Source of the DNA: Pseudonocardia humida | Lineage (GTDB): Bacteria; Actinomycetota; Actinomycetes; Mycobacteriales; Pseudonocardiaceae | Assembly: GCF_023898865.1 (NCBI RefSeq) | Contig: NZ_JAGSOV010000059.1 | Coordinates: forward strand, 42,227 to 106,226 | Reading direction: 5' to 3' | Length of the DNA: 64,000 bases | Shown: one piece after another, positions 35,345 to 46,147 of the stretch | Position numbering within the stretch: the stretch's first letter is position 1 | How the letters are laid out: each line of letters begins with the position of its first letter | Notes under the pieces: generated by a model | The model's database searches: none | Told to the model about the DNA's origin: nothing | Seen by the model: the letters and a program-made list of their open reading frames with translations, nothing else | Program-made: the position numbers and the translations under genes

Positions 35345-36913
35345 CTACGGGGTGGGGGCGGGGGCGTGGCCGGGGAGGGCGTCGATGTCGGCGCCCCGCT
35401 GGCCGACGAGCCTGCTGCGCTGGAAGGCCAGCAGCACGACCAGCATCAGCAGGCCCGCCAGCATGGCCAGGGGCAGCTGGAAGACGCGGAAGTTGAAGTC
35501 GGCGCCGGTGGGCGGCACGCACAGGGCCAGCACCGCGGAGGCGGCCAGGATGGTGCGCCGGTAGACCGGCAGGCCCTTGGTCGCCGCCAGCGGGATGACC
35601 GCCCAGAGCAGGTACCAGGGGTGCACGACCGGCCCGAACAGCACCACGACGCCCATCCCCGCCGCCATCCCGGAGATGGCGTCGAGGCGCCCGCGCAGCA
35701 CGGACAGCAGCAGCCAGCCCGCGCCGATCGCGGCGCCGGTGAGGCCGATGCCGCGGGCGACGGCGAGGACCGTGTCGGTGTGGTCGCCCAGGCCACCGAG
35801 GATGCCGACCTGGCCGGCGAGCAGGCCGAGGTCGGTGAACAGGGACATGCCGCTGCGGACCAGGGCCGGGGTGTCCAGGGTGGTGGCCCAGCCCAGTCCG
35901 ACCCCGGTGACCAGCGACACGATCGCGTAGAGCACGACGGTCAGCGCGGTCAGCACGCCGGCCACCACGGCGACGTCGCGCACCCGGCCGCCGCGGCGGC
36001 GGGCGATCTCGATGCCCAGGAAGCCGAGCACCAGGATCGCCGGCAGCTTCACCATGGAGCCGCCCACCACCAGGGCGGAGCCGACCAGGAGCTGGCGGTC
36101 GAGCAGGTGCGGGCCCGCGCGCAGGCCGATCTCCATGCCGGCCAGCATCAGCCCGATCATCAGCGCCTCGTTGTGGATGCCGCTGACCAGGTGGAACAGC
36201 ACCAGCGGGTTCGCCGCGCCGAGCCAGAGCGCCAGGCCGGTGTCCAGGCCGCAGCGGGCGGCCAGCCGGGGCAGCGCCCAGATGATCATGGCTAGCCCGG
36301 CCAGGGCCAGTGCGCGGTGCACGAGCACGCCCAGCACGATGTCGTTGCCCGCGACCGCGGTGACCCCGCGGCCCAGCAGCAGGAACAGCGGGCCGTACGG
36401 GGCGGGGGTGTCGCGCCAGATCGTCGGGATCGAGCGGGTGAGCGGGTCCTCCACGCCCAGGGCGCCGGCCGGGCCCAGGACGTAGGGGTCGAAGCCGCGG
36501 TCCACGATCGCGCTCTGAGCGAGGTAGCTGTAGACGTCGCGGGAGAACATCGGCGGGGCGATCGCCAGCGGGATCGACCACAGCACCGCGGTGCGGGCCA
36601 GCTGGGCGCGGTCGGGGGCGGGCGCCACGGCGCCCCGGGCTCGCAGCATCTTGCCGACCCACAGCCAGGCCAGCACCATGGCGATGATGCCGGTGTAGCA
36701 GACCGCGATGGCCAGGGTGGCGTTGCGGCTGGGCAGGCCGAGCAGGCGCTGCCCGAACAGGGGGTTGGGCACCGGCAGCGCGCCGGCGCCCAGCGCGCCG
36801 ACGGCCATCAGCAGCGAGCCGGTCAGCCCGAGCCTGCGGGCGATGCGGCTCGGGTCGCGCGGTGGGGGCTCGACCACGGCGGCGCGCACCCCCTCCAGCT
36901 CCGCTGAGACCAT
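35345..36913 (-). CDS. mptB: Polyprenol-phosphomannose-dependent alpha-(1->6)-mannosyltransferase, MptB-like
   Basis: 522-aa GT-C type membrane glycosyltransferase with about 13 helices. The first extracytoplasmic loop carries the GT-C acidic motif in PPMFSRDVYSYLAQ, followed by RGFDPYVLGP and TPAPYGPLFLLLGR; SGIHNEALMIGLM and VVHPWYLLWAVIPLAA are further landmarks of the MptA/MptB family that builds the mannan core of lipomannan/lipoglycans. ATG 36913 is 6 bases after a TACGCT -10 box, so a further upstream GTG/ATG is rejected. It is divergent from sufR, as is Rv1459c in M. tuberculosis. Family firm; exact acceptor inferred. Confidence 0.88.
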   Translation of the reverse strand: MVSAELEGVRAAVVEPPPRDPSRIARRLGLTGSLLMAVGALGAGALPVPNPLFGQRLLGLPSRNATLAIAVCYTGIIAMVLAWLWVGKMLRARGAVAPAPDRAQLARTAVLWSIPLAIAPPMFSRDVYSYLAQSAIVDRGFDPYVLGPAGALGVEDPLTRSIPTIWRDTPAPYGPLFLLLGRGVTAVAGNDIVLGVLVHRALALAGLAMIIWALPRLAARCGLDTGLALWLGAANPLVLFHLVSGIHNEALMIGLMLAGMEIGLRAGPHLLDRQLLVGSALVVGGSMVKLPAILVLGFLGIEIARRRGGRVRDVAVVAGVLTALTVVLYAIVSLVTGVGLGWATTLDTPALVRSGMSLFTDLGLLAGQVGILGGLGDHTDTVLAVARGIGLTGAAIGAGWLLLSVLRGRLDAISGMAAGMGVVVLFGPVVHPWYLLWAVIPLAATKGLPVYRRTILAASAVLALCVPPTGADFNFRVFQLPLAMLAGLLMLVVLLAFQRSRLVGQRGADIDALPGHAPAPTP

Positions 36914-36919
36914 GGCGGC

Positions 36920-36925
36920 AGCGTA
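36920..36925 (-). promoter_or_regulatory. -10 element (TACGCT) of leaderless mptB-like transcript
   Basis: Minus-strand TACGCT with exactly 6 bases to ATG 36913; located in the 95-bp divergent region shared with sufR. Confidence 0.6.
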
Positions 36926-36997
36926 GCGAGCAGGCCCGACGGTGACGGTGCTCACCCGGCGGCGGGGTCGGTTTGCATGGTCGCCGGTAAATAGGAA

Positions 36998-37012
36998 ACA
37001 CTGGTGTTGTGA
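36998..37012 (+). promoter_or_regulatory. Candidate SufR operator ACACT-N5-TGTGA overlapping the sufR start codon
   Basis: The sequence ACACTGGTGTTGTGA matches the ACACT-N5-TGTGA element that I recall being reported for mycobacterial SufR. It lies directly downstream of the AT-rich TAAATAGGAA and covers the GTG, so bound SufR would block its own operon. Match is seen; function is inferred. Confidence 0.6.
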
Positions 37013-37835
37013 AAACAGGCGAGGTGCGTGCGCAGGCGCCGGGCGACGTCGTGTCGTCCGGGGTCGGGTCCGCCCACCCCGCCGACGGGCGCACCCGGGA
37101 GGCGGTGGCCCGCCTGCTGATGGAGCGCGGCCCGGTGGCCGCGGCCGAGGTGGCCGAGGAGCTCGGGCTGTCCGGGCCCGCCGTGCGCCGCCACCTCGAC
37201 GCCCTCATCGCCGACGACGAGGCGCAGGTCGCCACGCCGGTGCGGCGCGGCCCGCGCGGCCGGGGGCGCCCCGCGCGCCACTACACGCTCACCGACACCG
37301 GCCGCGCCCGCTTCGGCCACGGCTACGACGACCTCGCCGTCTCCGCGCTGCGCTACCTGCGCGAGCACGGGGGCGAGCCCGCGGTGCGCGGCTTCGCCGC
37401 CGCGCGGGTGGCCGAGCTGATCGGCCCCGGCGGCCGCCAGCAGATCACCTCGGCGCGGGGGCCCGAGGCCAGGGCGCACGCACTGGCCGGGGTGCTCACC
37501 TCGCGCGGTTACGCCGCCCAGGCCCGCGCGGCGGGCGCCGGGGTCCAGCTCTGCCAGCACCACTGCCCGGTGGCCCGCGTCGCCGCCGAGTTCCCGGAGC
37601 TGTGCGAGGTCGAGACCCGCGCGTTCGCCGACCTGCTCGGCACCCACGTGCAGCGGCTGGCCACGATCGCCAGGGGCGACGCCGCGTGCACCACACACGT
37701 CCCGCAGCCGGCTCCCGAACCCCGGCGGCGCGGCCCGGACCCCCGCACCAGGGGGCCGGACGGATCCACGCCCGAGATACCCGCGCAACCCACCACGACC
37801 CCGACAGCAGGATCCCCGATAGGGAGGCAGTCCGA

Positions 37836-37839
<4 letters not shown>
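37009..37839 (+). CDS. sufR: Fe-S cluster-sensing repressor of the suf operon
   Basis: 276-aa ArsR/DeoR-like winged-helix protein: EAVARLLMERGPVAAAEVAE and ELGLSGPAVRRHLDALIADD form the HTH, RGRPARHYTLTDTGRARFG the wing. The C-terminal domain carries the cluster ligands: Cys at about 182, 186 and 199 (LCQHHCPVARVAAEFPELC, with a C-x12-C spacing) and 227. SufR with a [4Fe-4S] cluster represses suf genes and releases them on cluster loss. GTG 37009 lies inside a putative operator. The TGA overlaps the sufB ATG, so repressor and operon are coupled. The tail after residue 230 is Pro/Arg-rich. Confidence 0.93.
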
Positions 37840-39259
<1,420 letters not shown>

Positions 39260-39263
<4 letters not shown>

Positions 39264-40459
39264 CGGTCCCCGACACCGCCCCCGAGGTCGCCGGCCTGGC
39301 TCCCGAGCTGGCCGGCGCCAAGGAGGGCCAGGGTTCCAAGCCGCTGGCCTCGGCCAGCGAGCGGTTCACCGCCTACGACGTCGAGGCCTTCGAGGTCCCC
39401 GGCGGCCGGGAGGAGAACTGGCGGTTCACCCCGCTGCGCAGGCTGCGCGGGCTGCACGACGGCGCCGCGTTCGACGGCACCGCGCAGATCGCGGTGTCGT
39501 CGGGGGAGGGCGTGACGGTCGAGACCGTCGGGCGCGACGACGCCCGCATCGGCGAGGGCGGCGTCCCGGCCGACCGGGTCGCCGCCGCGGCGTGGTCGAC
39601 GTTCCGCGAGGCCACCGTGGTCACCCTGGACGGCACCCCGGCCCCGGTCACGATCACGGTGACCGGCCCCGGCCATGGCGCCACCGCGGCCGCGCACCTG
39701 CAGCTGCGCACCACCCCGCACGCCGAGGCCACCGTGGTGGTCGAGCAGCGGGGCTCCGGCGCGCTGGCCGACAACCTGGAGGTCGTGCTGGCCGACGGGT
39801 CGCGGCTGAACCTGGTGGTCACCGAGGAGTGGGCCGACGACGCCGTGCACGCGGGGGCCCAGCACCTCTCCATCGGCCGCGACGCCGTGCTGCGGGCGAC
39901 CTCGGCATCGCTGGGCGGCGACCTGGTCCGGATCACCCAGACGGTGAAGTACCGCGGCCCCGGCGGCGACGCCGAGCTGGCCGGGCTGGGCTTCGCCGAC
40001 GCCGGCCAGCACCTGGAGCAGCGCCTGCTGGTCGACCACGCGGTGCCCGACTGCACGTCCAACGTGATCTACAAGAACGCCCTGCAGGGCGTGGCCGGCA
40101 CGCCGGACGCGCGCACGGTGTGGATCGGCGACGTGCTCATCCGGGCCGCCGCGGAGAACACCAGGACCTTCGAGCTCAACCGCAACCTGGTGCTGACCGC
40201 GCACGCCCGGGCCGACTCGGTGCCCAACCTCGAGATCGAGACCGGCGAGATCGCCGGTGCCGGGCACGCCAGCGCCACCGGTCGCTTCGACGACGAGCAG
40301 CTGTTCTACCTGCAGAGCCGGGGCATCCCCGAGGACGTGGCGCGACGGCTGGTCGTGCGCGGCTTCTTCGGCGAGATCCTCGCCCGGATCACCGTCCCGG
40401 AGCTGCGCGCGCGGCTCGAGGACGCGATCGAGGCCGAGCTCGCGGTCACCGGCTCCTGA
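39260..40459 (+). CDS. sufD: Fe-S cluster assembly protein SufD
   Basis: 399-aa SufB paralogue in the SufBCD scaffold. N-terminal helices include FEVPGGREENWRFTPLRRLRG (quoted here as EENWRFTPLRRLRG), followed by the right-handed beta-helix and the conserved YKNALQGVAGTPDARTVW, ENTRTFELNRNLVLT, LEIETGEIAGAGHASATGRF and LFYLQSRGIPEDVARRLVVR segments. ATG 39260 overlaps the sufB stop. A 55-bp gap separates it from sufC, the only non-overlapping junction in the core operon. Confidence 0.95.
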
Positions 40460-40514
40460 CGGCGCCCACCCACCACAGACGACAACGCACACGGACTACG
40501 GAGCACCCACAGAC

Positions 40515-41288
40515 ATGTCCACCCTGGAGATCACGGGCCTGCACGTCAGCGTCGCGGCCGACGGCGGCGCCAAGGAGATCCTCAAGGGCGTCGACCTCAC
40601 GGTCCGCTCCGGCGAGACGCACGCGATCATGGGCCCGAACGGGTCCGGCAAGTCCACGCTGGCCTACGCGATCGCGGGTCACCCGAAGTACGAGATCACT
40701 GCGGGCAACGTCACGCTGGACGGCCAGGACATCCTGGCCATGACCGTCGACGAGCGCGCCCGCGCCGGCCTCTTCCTCGCCATGCAGTACCCGGTCGAGG
40801 TCCCCGGCGTCTCGATGGCCAACTTCCTGCGCTCGGCGGCCACCGCGGTGCGCGGCGAGGCGCCGAAGCTGCGCACCTGGGTCAAGGAGGTCAAGGGCGC
40901 GATGAGCGACCTCGACATCGACCCCGACTTCGCCGAGCGCAGCGTCAACGAGGGCTTCTCCGGCGGGGAGAAGAAGCGCCACGAGGTGCTGCAGCTCTCG
41001 CTGCTCAAGCCCAAGTTCGCGGTGCTCGACGAGACCGACTCCGGCCTCGACGTCGACGCGCTGCGGGTGGTGTCCGAGGGCGTCAACCGCTTCCGCGCCG
41101 ACGGCGACGTGGGCGTCCTGCTGATCACCCACTACACCCGGATCCTGCAGCACATCCGCCCGGACGTGGTGCACGTGTTCGCCGGCGGCAAGGTCGTCTC
41201 CACCGGCGGCGCCGAGCTGGCCGACGAGCTGGAGCGCAACGGCTACGCCCGGTTCACCACCGGCGCCCCTGCCGAGGCCGGGGTCTGA
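40515..41288 (+). CDS. sufC: Fe-S cluster assembly ATPase SufC
   Basis: ABC-type ATPase of the SufBC2D complex, 257 aa. Walker A is MGPNGSGKSTLAYAI, the signature region FSGGEKKRHEVLQL and Walker B FAVLDETDSGLDVDAL, where the SufC-specific DETDSGLD replaces the usual DEPT; H-loop ITHYTRILQ. ATG 40515 is used, with ACGGAG about 12 bases upstream; an in-frame start further up would run through sufD in another frame. Stop overlaps sufS (TGATG). Confidence 0.97.
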   Translation: MSTLEITGLHVSVAADGGAKEILKGVDLTVRSGETHAIMGPNGSGKSTLAYAIAGHPKYEITAGNVTLDGQDILAMTVDERARAGLFLAMQYPVEVPGVSMANFLRSAATAVRGEAPKLRTWVKEVKGAMSDLDIDPDFAERSVNEGFSGGEKKRHEVLQLSLLKPKFAVLDETDSGLDVDALRVVSEGVNRFRADGDVGVLLITHYTRILQHIRPDVVHVFAGGKVVSTGGAELADELERNGYARFTTGAPAEAGV

Positions 41289-42583
41289 TGACGGCGGTCG
41301 AGGCGCCCGCCTCCCGGAACGGCACCGCCGCGCTGGACGTGGCGGCGGTCCGGGCCGACTTCGCGATCCTGTCGCGCACGGTGCGCGACGGGAAGCCGCT
41401 GGTCTACCTCGACTCCGGCGCCACCTCGCAGCGCCCGCGCCAGGTGCTCGACGCCGAGCGGGCCTTCCTGGAGCAGCACAACGCCGCCGTGCACCGCGGC
41501 GCGCACCAGCTGGCCGAGGAGGCCACCGACGCCTACGAGTCGGCGCGGGCGCGGATCGCCACCTTCGTCGGCGCCGACCCGGCGTCGCTGGTGTTCACCA
41601 AGAACGCCACCGAGGGCATCAACCTCGTGGCCTACGCGATGAGCAACGCGGCCACGGCGGGCCCGGAGGCGGCGCGGTTCACCCTCGGGCCCGGCGACGA
41701 GGTCGTGGTCACCGAGCTGGAGCACCACGCCAACCTGGTGCCCTGGCAGGAGCTGTGCCGGCGCACCGGGGCCACGCTGCGCTGGTTCTCCGTCGGCGCG
41801 GACGGCCGGCTCGACCTCGACAGCGACCCGATCACCGAGCGCACCAAGGTCGTCGCGTTCGCCCACCAGTCCAACGTGCTCGGCACGGTGCTGCCGGTGG
41901 CGGAGCTGGTCCGGCGGGCCCGCGCGGTCGGCGCGCTGACCGTGCTCGACGCCTGCCAGTCGGTGCCCAACCGGCCGGTGTCGTTCACCGCGCTGGACGT
42001 CGACTTCGCGGCGTTCTCCGGGCACAAGATGCTCGGCCCGTCCGGGGTCGGGGTGCTCTACGGGCGGTCCGACCTGCTGGCGGCCATGCCGCCGTTCCTC
42101 ACCGGCGGGTCGATGATCGAGATGGTGCGGATGGAGGGCTCGACCTACGCCCCGCCGCCGCAGCGGTTCGAGGCGGGCGTGCCGATGACCTCGCAGGCCG
42201 TCGGGCTCGGCGCGGCGGTCGACTACCTCAGCGGCATCGGGATGGACGTCGTCGAGGCGCACGAGGCGGCGCTGACCGGCCGCGCCCTGGACGCGCTGGG
42301 CGAGGTGCCCGGCGTGCGCGTCGTGGGTCCGACCGACCTCGCCGACCGCGGGGGAGTGGTGGCGTTCGTCGTCGACGGGGTGCACGCCCACGACGTCGGG
42401 CAGGTCCTCGACGACCGCGGCGTGGCCGTGCGGGTGGGCCACCACTGCGCGTGGCCGCTGCACCGCAGGTTCGGCGTCGCGGCGACGGTGCGGGCGAGCG
42501 TGCACGTGTACAACACGCCCGCCGAGATCGACGCCCTGGTCGACGGGGTGCGCGCGGCGCAGAAGTTCTTCGGGGTGGGTTGA
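41288..42583 (+). CDS. sufS: Cysteine desulfurase SufS
   Basis: PLP-dependent class V aminotransferase-fold enzyme that takes sulfur from L-cysteine for cluster assembly. The 431-aa protein has YLDSGATSQRPRQVLDA, the PLP lysine K247 in FSGHKMLGPSGVGVLYGR and the persulfide-forming C387 in VRVGHHCAWPLHRRF, a type II (SufS) short loop. ATG overlaps the sufC stop; sufU, its sulfur-transfer partner, overlaps at the 3' end. Length and residues are canonical. Confidence 0.97.
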   Translation: MTAVEAPASRNGTAALDVAAVRADFAILSRTVRDGKPLVYLDSGATSQRPRQVLDAERAFLEQHNAAVHRGAHQLAEEATDAYESARARIATFVGADPASLVFTKNATEGINLVAYAMSNAATAGPEAARFTLGPGDEVVVTELEHHANLVPWQELCRRTGATLRWFSVGADGRLDLDSDPITERTKVVAFAHQSNVLGTVLPVAELVRRARAVGALTVLDACQSVPNRPVSFTALDVDFAAFSGHKMLGPSGVGVLYGRSDLLAAMPPFLTGGSMIEMVRMEGSTYAPPPQRFEAGVPMTSQAVGLGAAVDYLSGIGMDVVEAHEAALTGRALDALGEVPGVRVVGPTDLADRGGVVAFVVDGVHAHDVGQVLDDRGVAVRVGHHCAWPLHRRFGVAATVRASVHVYNTPAEIDALVDGVRAAQKFFGVG

Positions 42584-43080
42584 TGCAGCTCGAGCAGATG
42601 TACCAGGAGATCATCCTGGACCACTACCGGTCGCCGCACGGCGCCGGCCTGCGCGACCCGTTCGACGCCGAGTCGTTCCAGATCAACCCGACCTGCGGCG
42701 ACGAGATCACGCTGCGGGTGCGGCTGGACGGGGGCAGGGTCGCCGAGATCTCGCACGAGACGCTGGGCTGCTCGATCAGCCAGGCGTCGGCCTCGGTGCT
42801 CACCGACCTGGTGGTCGGGCGCAGCGTCGAGGACTCGCTGCGGGTGCTGACCGCGTTCCAGGAGATGGCCCAGGGCCGCGGCCAGGTCGAGCCCGACGAG
42901 GAGGTCCTCGGCGACGGGGTCGCCTTCGCCGGGGTGGCCCGCTACCCGGCCCGGGTGAAGTGCGCCCTGCTGGGCTGGATGGCGTTCAAGGACGCCGTCG
43001 TGCGGGTCGGCGGCACGGACCGGGGTGCGGCGGAGCAGAACGGCACGGCCGCGACGAGCGACGGGAAGGACGCGACATGA
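42583..43080 (+). CDS. sufU: Zinc-dependent sulfurtransferase SufU
   Basis: 165-aa SufU/IscU-fold protein. It begins MQLEQMYQEIILDHYRSPH and carries the three zinc-ligand cysteines in NPTCGDEITL (C38), TLGCSISQASASVL (C63) and ARVKCALLGW (C127), with the SufU-type insertion between the second and third. Accepts sulfur from SufS in Gram-positive-type SUF systems. ATG overlaps the sufS stop (TGATG) and its stop overlaps sufT (ATGA). The last ~25 residues are a polar, probably disordered tail. Confidence 0.95.
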   Translation: MQLEQMYQEIILDHYRSPHGAGLRDPFDAESFQINPTCGDEITLRVRLDGGRVAEISHETLGCSISQASASVLTDLVVGRSVEDSLRVLTAFQEMAQGRGQVEPDEEVLGDGVAFAGVARYPARVKCALLGWMAFKDAVVRVGGTDRGAAEQNGTAATSDGKDAT

Positions 43081-43505
43081 GCGAGACCGAGACGCAGACC
43101 GGCACCACCACGGGTGCCGCCGCCGAGGACGGGGTGGTGCGCGGTGCGGCCGGCATGCCCGAGCCGTCGGCGGCGACCGCCGGGTCGCCCTCGACCGACG
43201 ACCTCGAGGAGGCCATGCGCGACGTGGTCGACCCCGAGCTCGGCATCAACGTCGTCGACCTGGGCCTGGTGTACGGCATCCGGGCCGAGGGCGGCGTCGC
43301 CACCATCGACATGACGCTGACCTCGGCGGCCTGCCCGCTGACCGACGTGATCGAGGAGCAGGCCCGGGCCGCGCTCGTCGGCGCGCCGGGCAGCGGCCTG
43401 GTGGACGAGATCAAGATCAACTGGGTGTGGATGCCGCCGTGGGGTCCCGACAAGATCACCGAGGACGGCCGCGAGCAGCTGCGCGCCCTGGGTTTCCGGG
43501 TCTGA
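43077..43505 (+). CDS. sufT: SufT-like MIP18/DUF59 Fe-S maturation factor
   Basis: 142 aa: a ~40-residue low-complexity N-terminus followed by a DUF59 domain with LEEAMRDVVDPELGINVVDL (DPE motif), GLVYGIRAEGG, TSAACPLTDVIEEQ (conserved Cys) and a WVWMPPWGPDKITEDGREQL ending. DUF59 proteins help deliver Fe-S clusters. ATG overlaps the sufU stop; last gene of the sufR-B-D-C-S-U-T operon, followed by a strong hairpin. Confidence 0.92.
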   Translation: MSETETQTGTTTGAAAEDGVVRGAAGMPEPSAATAGSPSTDDLEEAMRDVVDPELGINVVDLGLVYGIRAEGGVATIDMTLTSAACPLTDVIEEQARAALVGAPGSGLVDEIKINWVWMPPWGPDKITEDGREQLRALGFRV

Positions 43506-43525
43506 CCGACCGGCCCGACCCGCGA

Positions 43526-43557
43526 CGAGCCGCCGCCCCACCCGGGGCGGCGGCTCG
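43526..43557 (+). terminator. Hairpin terminating the suf operon
   Basis: Perfect 14-bp arms (43526-43539 and 43544-43557) with a 4-base loop, 20 bases after the sufT stop. Very GC-rich, no T-tract. Confidence 0.65.
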
Positions 43558-43670
43558 CGCCGTCCGGGGCTCCCCGGGTCCGGTTCCCAGACGTGCAAGC
43601 CACCGGCGGCCGCCGCGGCGATGCTGGCGGCACCCGCGATCCCCGGACCGGGCAGGAACAGGAGCAGCAC

Positions 43671-44024
43671 ATGCGCGCCAACCGCATCACGACCAACCTC
43701 CGGGTGGCCGACCTCGACGCGGCCAAGGGCTTCTACACCGACTTCCTCGGGCTGAGCACCGAGGAGTTCTCGTTGGGGTGGGTGGCCCGCTACACGTCCC
43801 CGGAGACCGGGGCGCACGTCCAACTCGTCACCCGCGACGCCACCGCCGCCGAGGACGCGGTGATCTCCGTGCACATCGACGACGTCGACGCCGCCCACGC
43901 CGAGGCCCGGGACCGGGGCCTGGAGATCGTGCACCCGTTGACGACGGAGGCCTGGGGCGTGCGCCGGTTCCTGGTCCGGGCCCCGGACGGCAACGTCGTC
44001 AACGTCGTGCAGCACCGCGACTGA
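43671..44024 (+). CDS. Glyoxalase/bleomycin resistance (VOC) domain protein
   Basis: 117-aa single VOC domain: MRANRITTNLRVADLDAAKG-type first strand and helix, then FYTDFLGLSTEEFSLGWVAR, VISVHIDDVDAAHAEARDRG and the closing VRAPDGNVVNVVQHRD with an acidic metal-site residue position. ATG 43671 follows AGGAACAGGAG. It is isolated between the suf terminator and a convergent membrane-protein gene. Substrate unknown; could be a dioxygenase-like, isomerase or drug-binding member. Confidence 0.85.
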   Translation: MRANRITTNLRVADLDAAKGFYTDFLGLSTEEFSLGWVARYTSPETGAHVQLVTRDATAAEDAVISVHIDDVDAAHAEARDRGLEIVHPLTTEAWGVRRFLVRAPDGNVVNVVQHRD

Positions 44025-44055
44025 GCCCGCCGCCAACGACCAGTGACCGGGGCCG

Positions 44056-45954
44056 CTAGGCAGGCGTCCGTGGTCGGCGGACCAGCACGGCCTCGAAGCC
44101 GTCCTGGTGGGCGAGGTCGTAGCGGCCCGAGGCCACCAGCTCGGCCACGAGGGCGCGGCTCCAGCCCGGGGGCCGGTCCTGCAGGTAGACGCCGAGCTTC
44201 TCGGTGGAGGTGAACACCACCAGCAGGTCCGGCGGTTGGGCCTCCAGGCAGGGCAGCGGGTCGCTGCCGGGCTCGTCGCAGCCGTCGACGGCGCCGCCGC
44301 GCCCGTGCTCGACGATGCCGGCCAGGCCGGCCGGGCCCGCGGCGTTGAGGGTCCCGATCCGGGCGCCCGGCGGCGCGCCGGCCAGCACCTGCCGGTAGAG
44401 GGCGACCTCGCTGGGCAGCACCGCCTGGTAGGCCTCGTTGCCCCCGCGCACCAGCACGAGGGTGGCGGCCATGACCGCCATGGCCACGGCCATCGCGACC
44501 TCGGCGGGCCGCCACCGGCGGACCAGCGCGCGCAGGGCGTCGGTGCCCAGCACGACCAGCACCGGCAGGGCGTAGAGCACGATCCGCAGCAGCGCCTCGC
44601 TCCCGTAGCCCTGCACGATGATCCCCAGCGGGATCACCGCCAGGCCGAACGGGACGAGGTCGCGGCGGCGGTGCCAGTAGGCCAGCGCGCCCGCCGCGCC
44701 CAGCAGGTAGCCGAACACGGCCAGCGCGATCCGCAGCGCCTTGACCGTCGTCTGGCCGGTGTCGCCGGCCAGCCGGTCGGTGACACCGGCGTCGATGGCC
44801 TCGGCGGCGCTGCCGTCGCCGACCAACAGCGCCAGGTTGCCCAGCCACCACTCGCGGTTGCCCACGAAGACGTACAGGAGCAGCGCGAGCAGCCCGACCA
44901 GCACGATGCCGCGGCCCCGGAAGCGCCCGGCCACGGCGAGCAGCGCGAGCTGGCCGAGCAGGGCCACCGGGGTCAGCTGGTGCTCCACGACCACCGCCAC
45001 CACGCACACCACGAGGCAGCCCCAGATCAGCAGCAGCTGGCGCGGGGGCAGCGCGGGCCGGTCCGGCGGGGTCAGGGCGGCGACCAGCCGGCGCCGGGGC
45101 AGCGGCGGGCGGGGCGCGCCGGGGCGGGGCGCCGGCCAGCCGGGGACGCCGGCCGGGTCCACCCTGCGGGTGGCCAGCGGACCGAGCACGAACGTCAGCA
45201 CGGTGAGCTGCAGGACGACGGCCTGGGCCTGCGGGGAGAAGTAGTCCTGCTCGATCCAGTCCATCCCGACGAACAGCCACGCCGCCACCCACGGGGCCCG
45301 GGTGCCGCCCAGCACCGAGCGGGCCAGCGCGAACACGCCGGTCGTGGTGACCAGCACCGCCACCGGCGGGAACCAGCGCAGCACCGTGTCGAGGTCCGCG
45401 GCGCCGCCGGCCTCGCGGAACCACGCCCACTGGGCGAAGAACGCCGGCCACCAGAACCGGGTGTCCAGCTCGCGCGGCGGGACGCCGTCGAGCACGACCA
45501 TCGCGTCGACGTACCCGGCGTGGGTCCACGCGGTGCCGAACCGGGCCGTCGACTCCACCACCGACGGCAGGCCCGTGGTGCACAGCACCAGGACGGCGGT
45601 GGCCGCGGTGAGCACGGCCGCGCGGGGGCGGCGCGCCCGCAGTTCGAGGACGCAGGCCAGCACCGCGCACAGCACCGCCGCCCACGCCGCCGGGCCCAGG
45701 ACACCGGCCAGCCCCCAGCCGTCGAGCGCGCGCAGGTCGGTGGTGGCCGCGGCGACGGGGAGCAGCGCCACCGCCGCCACCGCGGCGGTGGGGGAGGCGA
45801 CGCGCCGCAGGCCCGGGGGCCCGGGGCCGGTCGTCGACGTCGGCGCCGGCAGCGCGGTCGTCGTGGTGCGCTCCGCACCGATCGCCGGAAGCACCCGGGT
45901 CGGCGGCCCGTCCGCGCCCGATGGCCGGGACCGCCCTGGTCGTTCCTGCCGCAC
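44056..45954 (-). CDS. Large polytopic membrane protein, GT-C glycosyltransferase-like
   Basis: 632-aa protein with a ~55-residue cytoplasmic Pro/Thr-rich N-terminus, about 12 membrane helices and a ~110-residue C-terminal extracytoplasmic domain (VALYRQVLAGAPPGARIGTL onwards, two Cys in DGCDEPGSDPLPCLE). The loop after the third helix holds WTHAGYVDAMVVLDGVPPRE and DTRFWWPAFFAQWAWFREAG, with acidic residues where GT-C enzymes place catalytic carboxylates. I do not recognise a specific family. GTG 45954 follows GGGGGAG. It is convergent with the glyoxalase gene and divergent from the two-component system. A role in cell-envelope polysaccharide assembly is inferred from topology. Confidence 0.7.
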   Translation of the reverse strand: MRQERPGRSRPSGADGPPTRVLPAIGAERTTTTALPAPTSTTGPGPPGLRRVASPTAAVAAVALLPVAAATTDLRALDGWGLAGVLGPAAWAAVLCAVLACVLELRARRPRAAVLTAATAVLVLCTTGLPSVVESTARFGTAWTHAGYVDAMVVLDGVPPRELDTRFWWPAFFAQWAWFREAGGAADLDTVLRWFPPVAVLVTTTGVFALARSVLGGTRAPWVAAWLFVGMDWIEQDYFSPQAQAVVLQLTVLTFVLGPLATRRVDPAGVPGWPAPRPGAPRPPLPRRRLVAALTPPDRPALPPRQLLLIWGCLVVCVVAVVVEHQLTPVALLGQLALLAVAGRFRGRGIVLVGLLALLLYVFVGNREWWLGNLALLVGDGSAAEAIDAGVTDRLAGDTGQTTVKALRIALAVFGYLLGAAGALAYWHRRRDLVPFGLAVIPLGIIVQGYGSEALLRIVLYALPVLVVLGTDALRALVRRWRPAEVAMAVAMAVMAATLVLVRGGNEAYQAVLPSEVALYRQVLAGAPPGARIGTLNAAGPAGLAGIVEHGRGGAVDGCDEPGSDPLPCLEAQPPDLLVVFTSTEKLGVYLQDRPPGWSRALVAELVASGRYDLAHQDGFEAVLVRRPRTPA

Positions 45955-46147
45955 GGTCGCTCCCCCTGCTCGACGAGTGAGGGCCGAAAGCTAGGTCGGC
46001 GGCGGGGGGCGCCGCTTCGCCCGCGCGGCGGGACCGGGCGGTCCGGTCAGGGCGTGCGGGCGGGCCCGGTCTCCCTCGCGCGACGGAGGGCGGATGGTCC
46101 GCGCGACGGAGGGCGGCGGGCGCGGGCATCGCTACCATCCGCTCGTC

